A DNA stretch of 57,989 nucleotides from Mesostigma viride (GCA_009746045.1 RPFO01002189.1:1-57989); one strand, 5' to 3'; counted from the stretch's first letter, positions 32,862-44,275 are shown. Numbers and translations are program-made. Notes: generated by a model from the letters alone, not told the origin.

Positions 32862-33400
32862 GGTGTGACATTTTGTGATATTTTGTGACATATCACGTGA
32901 CATTTTGTGATGTGGATGTGACAAAATGTGACACTTTGTGATTTTTTGTGACAAAACTGTGATATTCTGTGACATTTCGTGACAAATCATGTGATAAAAC
33001 CAGCATATTCTGTGATTATCTTTGTGACAAAAACAAGGAAATTATCACAAAATATCAATGTCACGACTTGACAAAACGCACTGACGAAATCCGTGACATT
33101 ATCACTGATATATCACGAAAAAAGGGTGACAAATCCGTGACATTATCACTGATATATCACGAAAAAAAGGGTGACAAATCCGTGACATTATCACTGATAT
33201 ATCAGGAAAAAAGGGTGACAAAATCCGTGACATTGTCACTGATATATCAGGAAAAAAGGGTGACGAAATCCGTGACATTGTCACTGATAAATCTAGGGAG
33301 AAAACAGTGACATAAAACCACGGGCGATCATGACATATCACACAGATATATCGTGACGTGTCACACAGATATATCAGAACACATTCCAAAGCAAAACGGA
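32862..33400. repeat. Left subterminal repeats of the CACTA-type element
   Basis: Dense TGTGACA, TTTTGTGA and TATCAC words of both orientations are followed by about four tandem units containing CCGTGACATT.TCACTGATA and GAAAAAAGGGTGAC (33,085-33,300). Confidence 0.85.
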
Positions 33401-33738
33401 TGAAAAGCACGCCTCGCGATTTCTTTATTACAAATATAAAGATAAATGTAACAGATCTTCATTCTTCAGTCTTGATTCTTCATTCTTCAACAGTGATTAT
33501 CGATCAGTGACAATTTGCAAACGCCGGCTTGGCGCTTGTCGTTGCGTGACAGAAATCTCGGAATGTTCCTGGAATGCATTAAAAAACGCACATGCGCAAG
33601 AAACATGAACGGATGGTTGGTGTCAATTGTCTCATCTGCCACCGCACCCTAGTAACCAATTCATGAACAAGAAAGCGCTCGGTATAGATCAAGAAAACAA
33701 AAACAAACATGCGCAGCCGTAGTGCCTAGATGACGATG

Positions 33739-35313
33739 TCAAGTGGACGACGAGGAGGCCGGCACCTTGTCTCCCTGTGAGCAGAAAAAAAAGGCAAGTT
33801 TAAACACTCAAGATGTGTCATAGCCTTTCACAGCCTCGATCAATAGAAATGTTGCACATCAAAATCAACGTGTTGCCTAGAACATCCTTGAATGGGTTTC
33901 AAGAACAGCAAGGCGGCCTCCCCGCCCGCAAACTCATAATCCCAGTGTTTACAACCCCCTCATGAGGGGGTTGTAAAATTGCAATCACTCATTAAAAAAA
34001 ATAATAATAAAAATAAATCCCAGTTTCACACACTGCCCACTCATAAATAATCCCAGGTTCTGACAGCCCCCGCTCAGCCCACTCATGAACAACCCAGTTT
34101 AGACCCCCCCACTCATACACTATCCCAGTTTCCCACAGCCCCCACTCAGCCCACTCTGACATAAACCACCCCAGTTTAGACCCCCCTCTCATAAATAACC
34201 CCAGTTTCCCACAGTCACCACTCAGCCACCCATAAACCACCCAGTTTCCAACCCGCCCCCCCATAAATAATCCCAATGGTTTTCAACCCCCTCAATCAGT
34301 AATCAAAAACAAAAAAATCCCACTTTTCACACACTGCCTACTCATAAATAATCCCAGTTTATGACAGCCCCTGCTCAGCCCACTCATAAACAATCCAGTT
34401 AAATACAACCCCCCACCCACACATTATCCCAGTTTCCCACAGCCCCACTCAGCCCACTCTGACATAAACCACACCAGTTTAGACCCCCCCTCTCATAAAT
34501 AACCCCAGGTTCCTACAGCCCCCCACTCAGCCCACTCATAAACCACCCATGCAGTTTACAACCTCCCCCTCATATTAACCCCAGTTCTCCACAGCCCCCG
34601 GGGGCTATGAAAAACGAGTGCGCCACTCAGCCACCTCAAATGCCACCGAGTTTACAGTCCCCCCCCCCCCCCCATAAATAATCCCAAGTGTTTACAACCT
34701 CCTCAACCAGTTGTTAAAAAAAAAAAAAAAACAGTTTCACACACTGCCCACTCATAAATAATCCCAGTTTCCGACAGCCCCCGCCCAGCCCACATAAATA
34801 ACGCGGCTGACAACCCCCCAACAGCCCCCGCTCAGCCCACTAAAAAACAACCCAGTTTACAGCCCCTCCACTCATAAATAACCCCAATTTCCCACAGCCC
34901 CCACTCTGCCCACTCATGAACTACCCCTGTTTGCAACCCCCCAAATCACACCACTCATAACCATGTCCAGGTTTACAACCCCACCCACTCCTGAGACTTA
35001 CTTCAGGGGTTGCATGGGAGACATCGGCCGCCTTTCTGGCTGCAATCATTGCCTCCTTCTTGGCAAGGAGCGCGGCCAGCGCCGCCTCTACCGAGGCCAT
35101 GTCTTCATCTGCTCTTTGCGCAGGCAACATGGATGATGGCACCGATGCTGTGGCGGTTGTTGAAGGGAGTGCTGTCGGGGGCAGGATTGTCGGCGCTGCC
35201 GGCGGTGGTGGTGCTGCTGCAGGCAGCTTTGCGAGCTTCGTGCACGGCTGCACTCTTGGATCGGCAGCGCTGCGTTTCTCTCGGCGTGAACCGGCCTTCA
35301 CTACGCTTCCCAT
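33739..35313 (-). CDS. Small two-exon gene inside the CACTA-type element, unknown function
   Basis: Exon 1 (35,313 to 35,002) begins MGSVVKAGSRREKRSAADP. It has a Pro/Ala/Thr-rich middle and a helix, ADEDMASVEAALAALLAKKE, and stops at HATPE before GTAAGT. A matching phase-0 exon (33,774 to 33,739) after CTCACAG reads GDKVPASSSST and stop. The joined product is 115 aa with a short coiled-coil-like helix. The intron contains the minisatellite at 33.95-34.95 kb. The splice pairing is my inference. It could be an accessory transposon protein or captured host sequence. Confidence 0.35.
33945..34955. repeat. Degenerate minisatellite (units of roughly 70 bases)
   Basis: Repeated CCCAGTTTCCCACAGCCCC, CACTCAGCCCACTCATAAA and CAACCCCC blocks in varying order, with A-runs and a C-run embedded. 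The coding-like frames across it are artefacts. Confidence 0.9.
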
Positions 35314-35339
35314 TTCAAATCGATGACCATTGAAGCCTA

Positions 35340-37680
35340 ATTTGACTAAAAATGAGATTGCTGAAGGGCACTAACATTGTAAGGGTGACCAAGTGAGACC
35401 CTAGCACTACTATTATGAAGATACCAAAGACCAAGAAACCACGAAATTGGATATTATGAGCAACATGTTGAAAGAAGCAAAGCTCATAACTGCGTGTGCT
35501 ACCAACTCCCTTGCTGCCCCCATGAGGAATTATTAGCCCCCCTCCGCCTGTCCCATGATAAGGAATACATAACTAACTGACTGACAAGGAATACGCAACA
35601 CAATCACAATGATTAGAAAGGAGCTATGGCGTTTCAGAGAAAAAATGATTTTCTTACAAAACCTTAAGCGTGCTGCTCTCAGTCAGTGTTCCAACAAAAA
35701 GTTCTGGTTCAAGATAACTCGTCCAGTGGTGTGACTCTTTGGAGGTTTTATCCCAAAGGACGAGCCTCAAAGTTGATCACACATGTCTCCTAGAGCCCAA
35801 TGACTGAACTCCTAATAAAAATAGGCACAAGGATTTTTCTCATATATATTAGACAGTGTCATTTTTACAATTTGCTAACAAGGTTAAAAGCGCTGATTGT
35901 CAACAAAAAGGAGCTGATGGAAAGTGCAGCAGAGACGGGGTCAATGGGGAAAACCGGAGAAAGTCGCAGCAGACGGGATGTAAATAGCAGAAAGACAGTT
36001 TACGGCTTTCAACAACAAAGAAGCCTTATGAAAAAATGCAACGCATGTGTGTTTAAATGTAGGCGGAGCATGATTGCAAAAATGCCAAGTAATTGGAGTT
36101 AGAAACAGGAAGAACTGGATGCATTCTAGCAATGCCACATACAGCACGTCGATAACAAAGTACAGACTCCAGGTATGCGATGGTACCCACTACTCACCAC
36201 AAGTCTCGACCAGGAGCTAGCCTGCCATTCGCGGGTAGGCCGCAGGTGAGGCCAGCCCAACGGTATCAGTCACCCGCAGGTACACGCGCAATTGAAGAGG
36301 AAAACGGCAATTCGAAGGCACACATAAGATGCCGAGCGCAGAAAGCACCATGGTATTGAAAGCCTTCAGAGAATACATATTCAAAGCTCTCAAAGACATG
36401 GCCAGCTTTACCCGGCCGCCATGAAATGGCCTCATACACATGAGCACGGCATGCTAACCGCTGTAAAAGAAGCTGGCAGAATTTTGCTAACCTTAGCGGC
36501 TAAGGAGCTTGGCGGCAGGTTCCGGAGATCTTGCTTGCGCTGTGTTTCAGCGTAAAGAACGGCTTGATTCAGAACTGGATATGATGTGTCTCAGTCCCTC
36601 ATTGCTACCTCCATGCTTAATTAAACTCGACATACATCCTAAGTGCACCTACATCATGATCCAAACTGCTACGCCGCAATTGCTAGAGAAATCACGTCGT
36701 TTCGTGGACCTGCAGCCCCGTTTGTTATTGCACACTCTGTGGTTACATAAAACTAGGTGGCCCCTTCGCTCGAGCGTACCCTCAGCCCCTCACTGCCTTA
36801 GCCATTGCGTGCACCTAGTCGTTTGCCATCGGTTTCGGCGTAATATTTGAATTTTGCGCAAGGATCCTGACGGGTTGATTCCAGACTTGCGCATGTTGCG
36901 AAAGATTTTTGTCCATTCATTCCAGACTCCCAAGCTAGGGGCTGCTGTGGACTGTAGTCTGAACGGTACGGCTAACAGTTACGATGCCAGGCCAGCGGTC
37001 CCAACCAAGCGATACTAGAGAGTCATGTCAGTCGTCTTTTTACTAGTTTCGTCAGTCAGTTATTCCTAATGTATGGCAAAATGCAAACTTCTACTTGGGG
37101 CGAGATGTAGTAGCGGCGAAATCGGAAGGGGACGTGGGCAGGGGGGGGGGCGGGAAGTACGACTGATGCCATCTACCGTACGTTATTATCGTCACAAAGC
37201 GAGTGACTGACGATAGTAAAGGCCTAAAGGGCCTCTAATGACGACAGTAATGACGATAGTATTTGGCACTAATGATTGATGACAGGAAGAGCGACGACAC
37301 CAGACTTTGCGACGTTGATGGGACTTGGCGAATTGCGAGCCCTAATTCCAGTGGTTGCGCGGGTGTTACGTTGAAGTTGAAGTTAAGACGACGCGAAAAA
37401 AAAAAGACCTTAGAGTTGCACATCTATCCACGCTGCACAGGTGGGAAAGGTGGAAGGGAGCTGCGATCGGCTCGCAGCCAAGGCGGGATTATGTGCCTTT
37501 TGATTTCCAGCAATGTCGCTTCTGTATGAACGCACGTGGTGGTTGGAATAGGAGCATAGGCTCACTGATGACCGTCGTGATTTATGTAGCCATTAGGGCG
37601 TCGTCTCAAATGAATTCAGGAGCGAGCTCGGACAAGGCTACAAGCAGCCATCGGGGGAGAAACATAGGCATGGTCTAGAA
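35340..37680. other. Interior of the CACTA-type element, no gene recognised
   Basis: AT-rich, with a few short open frames and no family match. The part at about 36,230-36,370 is a diverged inverted copy of 38,080-38,260. Confidence 0.45.
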
Positions 37681-37687
37681 TAAAGCT

Positions 37688-37933
37688 TTAATCGATCTGT
37701 TCGCTCAGTGGTACGCACAGCACATTCGGACATCCAGAAGCTGCCCACTCTTTACCAGTTGAGGTGAGCAAGGAATTCCTCGCCTGAAATACTAATAAGT
37801 TTGCATCGACTTTAACATGCATGCCGTACGCACGTGGCATTCTCACGTATCGCCCTAGGGCCAAGGCTGCTATGGGCCGCTCGGTTTCATGCCAAGTTAG
37901 CCGTGCTTGCCATGAATGCTGCAGCAGTTTCAC
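37688..37933 (-). CDS. Possible terminal exon, unknown
   Basis: The minus strand reads MKLLQHSWQARLTWHETERP ... ALALGRYVRMPRAYG ... VLCVPLSEQID and stop. A TTAAAGCTTTATT stretch follows. The composition is protein-like, but there is no domain and no clear upstream exon. Confidence 0.22.
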   Translation of the reverse strand: MKLLQHSWQARLTWHETERPIAALALGRYVRMPRAYGMHVKVDANLLVFQARNSLLTSTGKEWAASGCPNVLCVPLSEQID

Positions 37934-39117
37934 TATCTCATTCGTACAAGGTCAATAGACTATGCAAACGACATCTGATTTAGTTTTCATGAAGGGCATA
38001 ACCTTGTTCAGATTGAGAGTTGCATGACATGGGCTGCTCTTGCGCCACTTTCCTTGTCTTAACCAACTGATTCTCTGTTTATGCTTTCGGTCGTTATACA
38101 TTCGTATGTGTGCATCTGTGTTGCCATTGTGGTGTCAATTTTGCGCGTGTACTTGTGATGCCTAATACCGTTGGGCTTGCACGCGGCCCCATCGCATGTG
38201 GCAGCGACAAGCTCTTGGTCGCCTGTCCAGCGCGGCGAATTCTTGATGGTGAGCAACGGTGATCATTCTTTATGTAGTGCTCATTCCTCAAATTATCAAC
38301 GTGCTGTGCGCGTCAGCCACCATTGGCCTTGTTCTTCCAGCTTCCGTGCATGATTTTTTTGTAGCCCGCTGGTGATGCTCTCAGCTACAAATAGTTGGCA
38401 TTATTCGTACCAATTCCTTCGCTGTCGGTAGAACCTTCTTTGCAATCCAGTAGCCTCGGCTGACATTCGTGGCATTGCTGGACTATGTCTCGCTTCCTTG
38501 CATGGGTAGCATCTTTGCATATTTATCCTTTTTGCTCAGATCACAGCTTTTTGTCATTCCCTCCCCCCCACACCCCACCCTGAACGACTCCTGCTAGTGT
38601 CAATTGCAGACGTAGAGCCTTCAGCCTCGTTAGAGTTCATCCTACCTGTAACGGGGCATATTGTTGGTTGATTGGCCTTGCTTTTTCTTGGCACTAATCA
38701 GGCGTTTCTTTCTTATTGCCGTATTAACCATACAGAGATTGCAATGAAGTAGATTGTGAGGCCTCTTGGCATGTTAGGGAACCTTTGCGACTCCAGGATT
38801 CCTGGGTGTGCAGTTCCCTACAACTTGTGAGGCATGTAGATACAATTTAGGTGAACATCCATGGCCAATTTTTTTCTCGAGCACCCCTGTCTCTCTCTTG
38901 GCCCAGTATCTCACCTTCTTTGTCCTAAAACTAGGCCGGTACTCATAGATAGCCACGCAACTGCTGCGATCTCCCCCGCATCCTTACATACAAGTGAACT
39001 GAAGTCATGCAAAGTTGACAGTTGTTGGCGCGTCCAGCGCGTGGCTTCATCTCACTAACAAATTTTTGTGTGTACCGATGCGTGCTTTGCCGGATGATGT
39101 ATTTTTGTCTTGCATGC

Positions 39118-39356
39118 AGGCAATATACCTAACACAGTCGGGCTGGGCACATCCGTCAGTCCAACACGGCGAGAGGCCACATGCGGATGCAGATTTTGTA
39201 GGCTCTGAGCCTTGGTCACATTGCCGTAGCACTCGACAGTGTCCTGTGATTGTTTCTAGAGAGTCATCCAGATATTTCAGCAATGGTGGCTGGGACAGCC
39301 CTCGTAATGGTTTCAGTGATGATGAGGATGATGACTTTGATGACGAGGACTGTTGA
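39118..39356 (+). CDS. Possible acidic C-terminal exon inside the CACTA-type element
   Basis: After TTGCATGCAG a frame runs to a TGA and ends FSDDEDDDFDDEDC. An acidic tail after a good acceptor suggests a last exon. Upstream exons could not be joined with confidence. Confidence 0.3.
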
Positions 39357-39744
39357 GCCCCGTTGTGCTTGTCGGTCAACAGATTTTATATTGCATTTGT
39401 GAGATGATTGTGGGTGTCCATTTTGCACACCACCCACAGCCATGCTTGAGTGCACCGTTCCTTGTGTGTGTATCAATACAGTTGGTGTTCGTATTTGATC
39501 AGTTGTGCCATTTCATCGGGTTGTTGCATGCCATCTGAACATGTTCACTCCCCGTTGCCATTTTATCATACCAGTGTTGTGAGCTCAGAGCAATGGATGC
39601 ATGATGCAGTGTTGTGATTTAGTGTAGATATTGACGATGCCACCTTTGATCAGCATGATGGATGCTTGGCCAGCGATGGGTCGGAGGTTGACACTTGATG
39701 ACCGTGATGACGATTGCCCTGAATGTTCAATATTGGTGTTTTTC

Positions 39745-40041
39745 TTAACATCCCAGTCGATATTTTTGCAATAAACCATGTCTCCCACGGCTCATGACAT
39801 TGTGGTGCATTTTATCATGCACCTGAGGGTGTTTCCAGCTTGTTTTGTCAGTTCCTTTCAGTACCCCCCTCTGGTTTTTCAAGTTGTCACCTGCAATTAA
39901 GAACTTTCTCAGTGGCGAGTTCTTGGTGTCATCCTTTGAAAGCTTGCCCCGTACCGCTGCACGTGTTGTCTCTCCTGGCATTGCCACCTTGCCGTGTCCC
40001 ACCTTGGCCTTTTCCTTCTCCATCTCTGCTGCGGCATGCAC
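39745..40041 (-). CDS. Possible basic protein segment near the right end of the CACTA-type element
   Basis: The frame HAAAEMEKEKAKVGHGKVAM ... RGKLSKDDTKNSPLRKFL ... is lysine-rich and free of low-complexity bias, so it may be coding. No domain was recognised. Confidence 0.3.
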   Translation of the reverse strand: MHAAAEMEKEKAKVGHGKVAMPGETTRAAVRGKLSKDDTKNSPLRKFLIAGDNLKNQRGVLKGTDKTSWKHPQVHDKMHHNVMSRGRHGLLQKYRLGC

Positions 40042-40089
40042 GCACTTCCTTGCTGCGGATGTGCATTATGCGTGCTTTGTGATATATCA

Positions 40090-40385
40090 CTTCCCCTGAG
40101 TGGTTGTGATTTATCACCTTATCACATTTTGTTTTTCTGTGGGTTTGTGACATTTTGTGACACTTTGACATTTTGTGATAATGACGTTATCACAAAATAT
40201 GCTGGTTTTATCACGTTTGTCACGTTTTGTCACAATCATGACATGTCTCGATCACAATTTGTCACAGTTTTATCACATTTTGTCACATTTTGTCACGTTT
40301 TATCATTTTTTTATCACAAAATGTCACAAAAGTGACATTTTGTGATAAAAAAATATCACAAAATGTCACAGACCCCTTCCTAGTG
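40090..40385. repeat. Right subterminal repeats and terminal inverted repeat of the CACTA-type element
   Basis: Inverted counterpart of the left subterminal region: TTTATCACATTTTGTCACA and TTTTGTGACATTTTGTGACA words, ending CCCCTTCCTAGTG. Confidence 0.85.
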
Positions 40386-40442
40386 GAGGCAGTGATACAT
40401 CTAGACCGCAGGTGAACAATCTCGTCCGAGGTTTTCTGACGG

Positions 40443-41015
40443 ATGACTCAACTCTCCCCTTCTTGCTCACGAAGCCTTGCTTGCCTGACTCTTCGCCATC
40501 GTCTGCCACTGCGTCGACGTTGTCATGGCCCTTGCTCCACGACTCGCCCGCAGGTGCCGGTCAGACGACGTATCCCGACGACGTCGGCGATGGCACGCCG
40601 TCCCCGACAGTGTGCCCACCCAGGGTGCGACGTCCGCGCGGGCTTCGCCGGCGAGGGCGCCGTGGCCGCCGAGCTCTGTCACAGGCACGCTCGCCCCGGC
40701 ATGGTGCGGGTGGCGGGCAGGCCCCGTCTCATGCCTCGTCCCCGTTACAATCACACGTACTGTGACCACCCAGGGTGCGACCGTAGCCCAGCCTTCCGCT
40801 ATGTCGGCGCGGCGGTCGCCTCGTCCTGTGGGTGTCACATGAGTCCCGGCATGGTGCGTGTGGTGGCCCCGCCCCGGCCCCAGCCCCCGCCCCTACGTTG
40901 CTTCCACGGAGGGTGCAATGTCCTCCCAACATTTGGCTACGACGGCGCGGCGCTTGCCCAGTACTGTGTGCAGCACGCTCGTCCCGGCATGGTGTACATT
41001 GGGGGCAGGGGGTGA
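40443..41015 (+). CDS. EsV-1-7-type cysteine-motif protein, three repeats
   Basis: Three repeats fit C-x4-C-x16-C-x2-H exactly: C57/C62/C79/H82, C107/C112/C129/H132 and C153/C158/C175/H178. Each is followed by a PGMV-type block (ARPGMVRV, MSPGMVRV, ARPGMVYI). This is the EsV-1-7 motif, known from a large brown-algal family that includes the developmental regulator IMM, from the phaeovirus EsV-1, and from scattered other algae. Cysteine and histidine spacing suggests metal binding, but the molecular function is not established. Linkers are rich in Pro and Arg. Met50 (40,590) just before the first repeat is the more likely start, since residues 1-49 are low-complexity and CCCGCAG at 40,547-40,553 could be a splice acceptor for an upstream exon. 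The gene begins within 60-210 bases of a CACTA-type element end, so its promoter has probably been displaced. Confidence 0.82.
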   Translation: MTQLSPSCSRSLACLTLRHRLPLRRRCHGPCSTTRPQVPVRRRIPTTSAMARRPRQCAHPGCDVRAGFAGEGAVAAELCHRHARPGMVRVAGRPRLMPRPRYNHTYCDHPGCDRSPAFRYVGAAVASSCGCHMSPGMVRVVAPPRPQPPPLRCFHGGCNVLPTFGYDGAALAQYCVQHARPGMVYIGGRG

Positions 41016-42080
41016 TCCCACGCGGGTTATTTACTAGCGGCCCCTCCCACGCACATGCGTCCCCTCCAGACGGGAATGCGCGTGCGGGACGCAGATGCGC
41101 GCCGGGCGCGCATTCAGCCTAACAGAAAGCGTCACGGCGCGCAGGCAGTGCTGGTGTGCTGGACATGTAACCTAGTGCAGTCTTCGGCAAGCGGTCGGCG
41201 CATTGGCGAGATGCACGCGGCGCCGCCGCAGCGATAACTGTAACGTTATCTAAACCTGATGCGGCCAGGACGGGCTAGCACAGATATCGTTCCAACCGCC
41301 CATGCATGGCAGCCAGAGTGTGTGTGATTTCTTTTGCGATGAATAATCGCATGCATCCAGGTCAAAGTTTGTCTCAATCCAGCACATGTGCATGAGGGAA
41401 GGGTATGTACCAGGGGCAGGCATTCTACGTGGCAGGGTAGAGAGAGCTGTCGTAAAGAAGGTGGCTAGCTGGGCCACACGAAGTGTATAAGACATGGCTA
41501 TCCTTGGCCCCTGACGTGGGCCGGGCCCCGTGATGTCAGACGCCGCAAGGCCCGCACCTTCAAGGAACCGCTAGCGGGGGGGGCACGGGGGGGGGGGGGG
41601 GCCTAGGCCTCTCCGTGCTTTGGATGCGGAGGATGGACAAGGCCCATTGTGGACGAGGCCATGACGTGAGACAACTTTGGATGCTTGCCTCCCTACGGGA
41701 ACGATTTATCTAATCCACCAATTTTGATTTACGTAGCGCTGACAGCATATGATTGTTTCTACGAGGAAAATATCTATACACGACGCACTTGGTTCGGAGA
41801 GCTTTTATTTTACACGACTACGTCCGGACGGGCTTGACATGCTCTTTCAATCAGCCGGCAATTGCCGGACTTCTTTTGGCACCTCCCCAGCAACTGAGCC
41901 TCATACACGGCCAGAAACAAGCCCAAAGGTATAGACCCACTAGCGCCGCCACGCAAGCCATCAGGCTCATGCCATGTAACGAGCGTGGTAAACCACGACC
42001 ACGGCCGCCAGCCCATTTCAAGCGGTACCGCTGGCCCACCCCACCATACTAGCCAGGCTCGCGTGGGTTCTTGGTGGCTC
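41016..42080. other. Intergenic stretch with scattered repeat remnants
   Basis: Holds a G-run near 41,590-41,602. The 41.5 kb part vaguely recalls the GGCCCCGTGATGT block of family C copy 2. No gene was recognised. Confidence 0.45.
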
Positions 42081-42084
42081 TCGT

Positions 42085-42460
42085 ATGTGCGGTTATACAC
42101 CCGCGGCCATCTTGCCCGCACAGACCAGGTCAATACCGGTGGGCGCCCTGCCGGGGGGGCTTGAGACGGGCCAACCAGGTAGACACCTCATCCTATGGCA
42201 GGGTCCACTTGCCCCATCGCAGCCCACTGGCAAACTTGCGCGCGATGGGCACCGGCGCGGCGCGACCCGGACCTATACGACACAATTGCTTGAAAAATGC
42301 AAGGGCTTACGGGATTATCCGTACTCCGCGCCCGCATTATTGACAAGGAGAAATGGGCTGCCATCTGCGACAAGCGCTTTCCCGATGGGCATGCTCCTGT
42401 TTTCACCCCACGGGCCCCGCGGCCCGTCGCTGGCCAGTGAGGAAGTCCGCAGACCGGTGG
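42085..42460 (+). pseudogene. LINE ORF2 C-terminal fragment
   Basis: RGHLARTDQVNTGGR matches GHFARTSQVDTALGL of the 2.3 kb LINE fragment and is followed by GQPGRH, TYTTQLLEKCKGL and, after a frame change, IIDKEKWAAICDKRFPDG. This is the post-RT region of the same LINE group in plus orientation. Frame changes near 42,170 and 42,310 show it is dead. Confidence 0.65.
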
Positions 42461-42624
42461 AGGTTACTGGTCCTGAGGATAGCCGCTACACTATATACCG
42501 CCTCGTCTGCCGTTACAGTATAGGACAGCTCGGAGGAGGATGGCATCCCCATCCAGTGCTTGAGGGTTGGGGGATGATGCAGACGATAATTTAGTTAAAC
42601 GTTTGTGTAATAATTTTACTAATG

Positions 42625-42990
42625 AGATTAGCATAGTACTTCGTGGCATGCCTTTGCGCATGACACGCAAGTACTTACTAACTTACAGGCCGGCCCGCCC
42701 TCCGTTCATACCCGGACCGGAACCCAAATCCGAAAATACCCTTCTGCATACTCAGCCACATCCGGCAGACCAAGGCGGGCCTTGCGGTGTACTTGAAGGG
42801 GGCGGCCATCCACGTCGGCCACAAGCCCTGGCACGCGACCCCCTCGACCACCGCGGCCCCAGCGACTTCCGACGCCCCTGCCTAGGGGGGAGACAGCACG
42901 AGTAGTGCGGAATAGTTTTACAGTGGCCTTGTACATGCCCGCATACTGCGGGCACTATACCAGCTGATGCCTAGCATTTTCAGTCATGTA
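42625..42990 (+). pseudogene. LINE ORF1 fragment, internally deleted, with linker
   Basis: ISIVLRGMPLRMTRKYLL resembles the start of the ORF1 RNA-binding domain. A deletion joins it to the ORF1 tail IRQTKAGLAVYLKGAAIHVG, HKPWHATPSTTAAPATSDAP and a TAG (42,885). The linker after the stop matches 2,740-2,840 in reverse. ORF1 lies downstream of the ORF2 piece, so two insertions or a rearrangement are involved. Confidence 0.65.
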
Positions 42991-43079
42991 CACGTGCGCC
43001 TGTGAGGAGCACCTGTCCAGATGATGTTAAAGGAGCTGGTCTGGGCAGGCGGACTGTCGACGGAGCTCGCACGGTCACA

Positions 43080-43370
43080 TCACATGGTCGCGCTGATCCC
43101 GTTCTCGAACGCACACGGGGCCGACCGACCGCCCAGGTGCTCGAAGTCCACCGCCCAGCCCACCTCCCAGAGGACGAGCGAGTCCGCTAGCGTCAGCTCG
43201 CGTCGGAAGGACACGAGGAGCACGCGGAAGGCGAACAGGCAGTCGTCGGCGTGGATGGACGTGAGGTGGTTGAATAGGGGCACGTCGGCCGCGCGCAGGA
43301 TGGAGGCGACGGCGTCCATCTGGCGGCGGACGCCCATGCGGCCATCGACGCGGAGGTTGAAGCGTGCAAA
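43080..43370 (-). CDS. TBC (Rab-GTPase-activating) domain exon, partial gene
   Basis: On the minus strand, after a CTCCCAG acceptor, the frame reads FARFNLRVDGRMGVRRQMDA, then LRAADVPLFNHLTSIHADDC, LFAFRVLLVSFRREL and LADSLVLWEVGWAVDF. It then runs to a TGA at 43,080. The HL....D.LF.FR.LLV.FRREL...D.L.LWE pattern is the C-terminal half of a TBC domain, which stimulates GTP hydrolysis on Rab proteins. The N-terminal half with the catalytic Arg and Gln is absent. It should lie at higher coordinates, across an intron filled with microsatellites, but no exon was found up to 45 kb. The LINE ORF1 piece starts about 90 bases beyond the stop. This may be an exon of a long gene, or a fragment cut off by repeat insertion. 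Confidence 0.7.
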   Translation of the reverse strand, partial: FARFNLRVDGRMGVRRQMDAVASILRAADVPLFNHLTSIHADDCLFAFRVLLVSFRRELTLADSLVLWEVGWAVDFEHLGGRSAPCAFENGISATM

Positions 43371-43383
43371 CTGGGAGCGTGTG

Positions 43384-43918
43384 TGTGTGTGTACGCGCGC
43401 GCATGTATGTATGTTTGTGAGTGCGTGCGTGCGTGGAAGGGGGGCCACGGGGGGGCAGTCGGGGACGAGGGCAGGTGGGAAGGTGGCAGGCGGGGGTGGA
43501 AGGTGGTGGACGGGGGCGATCAGGGGGGGCAGCGTGCAGCGCAGGTGGCAGGCGAGTAACGTCAGTAGGGGAAATGGGCCATAGTACTGGGTGTTCGGCA
43601 GGTGGGACATGGACAACCGAATGTGAGGCAACCAGAACACTGGCTGGGCACATTATCCAGTACACACATCGAGCATCTAGGAATGTCCTTGGCGGCGTGT
43701 CACCAGGGGGGGGGGAAGTGCCCGAGGTGAGAACATGGCAGGTGAGGGCATCCGTGCAGTGGAGGGGGCGTCCGATACATCGTGGAGCGGAGGGGGCATC
43801 CACGACGCCTGCAGTGGACGGAAGGAGCGGGGAGGGAAGACATAATGGCACGGGTGAAAATGCATCTGCACCAAGGGAAGGGACAGAAAAGACAGAAAAT
43901 ACAGAAACCGACGTGCTT

Positions 43919-43956
<38 letters not shown>

Positions 43957-44275
43957 CCCCGAAAACACAACACGGGAGCGCGCACACACTCGAACGCACA
44001 CGCACACGCACACGCACACGCACACGCACACGCACACGCACACGCACACGCACACGCACACGCACACGCACACGCACACGCACACGCACACGCACACGCA
44101 CACGCACACGCACACATGCACGTAGGCACACACACACACGCACGCACACGCACACGCACACGCACACGCACACGCACACGCACACGCACACGCACACGCA
44201 CACGCACACGCACACGCACACGCACACGCACACGCACACGCACACGCACACGCACACGCACACGCACAAAGGCAC
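43384..44275. repeat. Microsatellite block: (GTGC)n, C34 and (CACACG)n
   Basis: GT-rich repeats lie near 43,380-43,435, a run of 34 C at 43,921-43,954, and CACACG units from 43,984 to 44,268 with one CATGCACGTAGG interruption near 44,115. Confidence 0.95.

Larger units (their letters stand above)
32849..40385. mobile_element. CACTA-type DNA transposon, 7.5 kb, no recognisable transposase
   Basis: The left end reads CACTAGGAAGGGG and the right end CCCCTTCCTAGTG. The inverted similarity continues as TGTGACATTTTGTGATATTT on both sides. GA precedes the left end and GA follows the right end, which fits a 2-base target duplication. Subterminal arrays of TGTGACA/TGTCACA motifs flank both ends, as expected for CACTA elements, where they bind transposase. 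Inside are a long minisatellite, a small two-exon minus-strand gene and a few possible exons. None shows tnp2-type motifs, so it is probably non-autonomous or carries unrecognised cargo. Confidence 0.8.
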
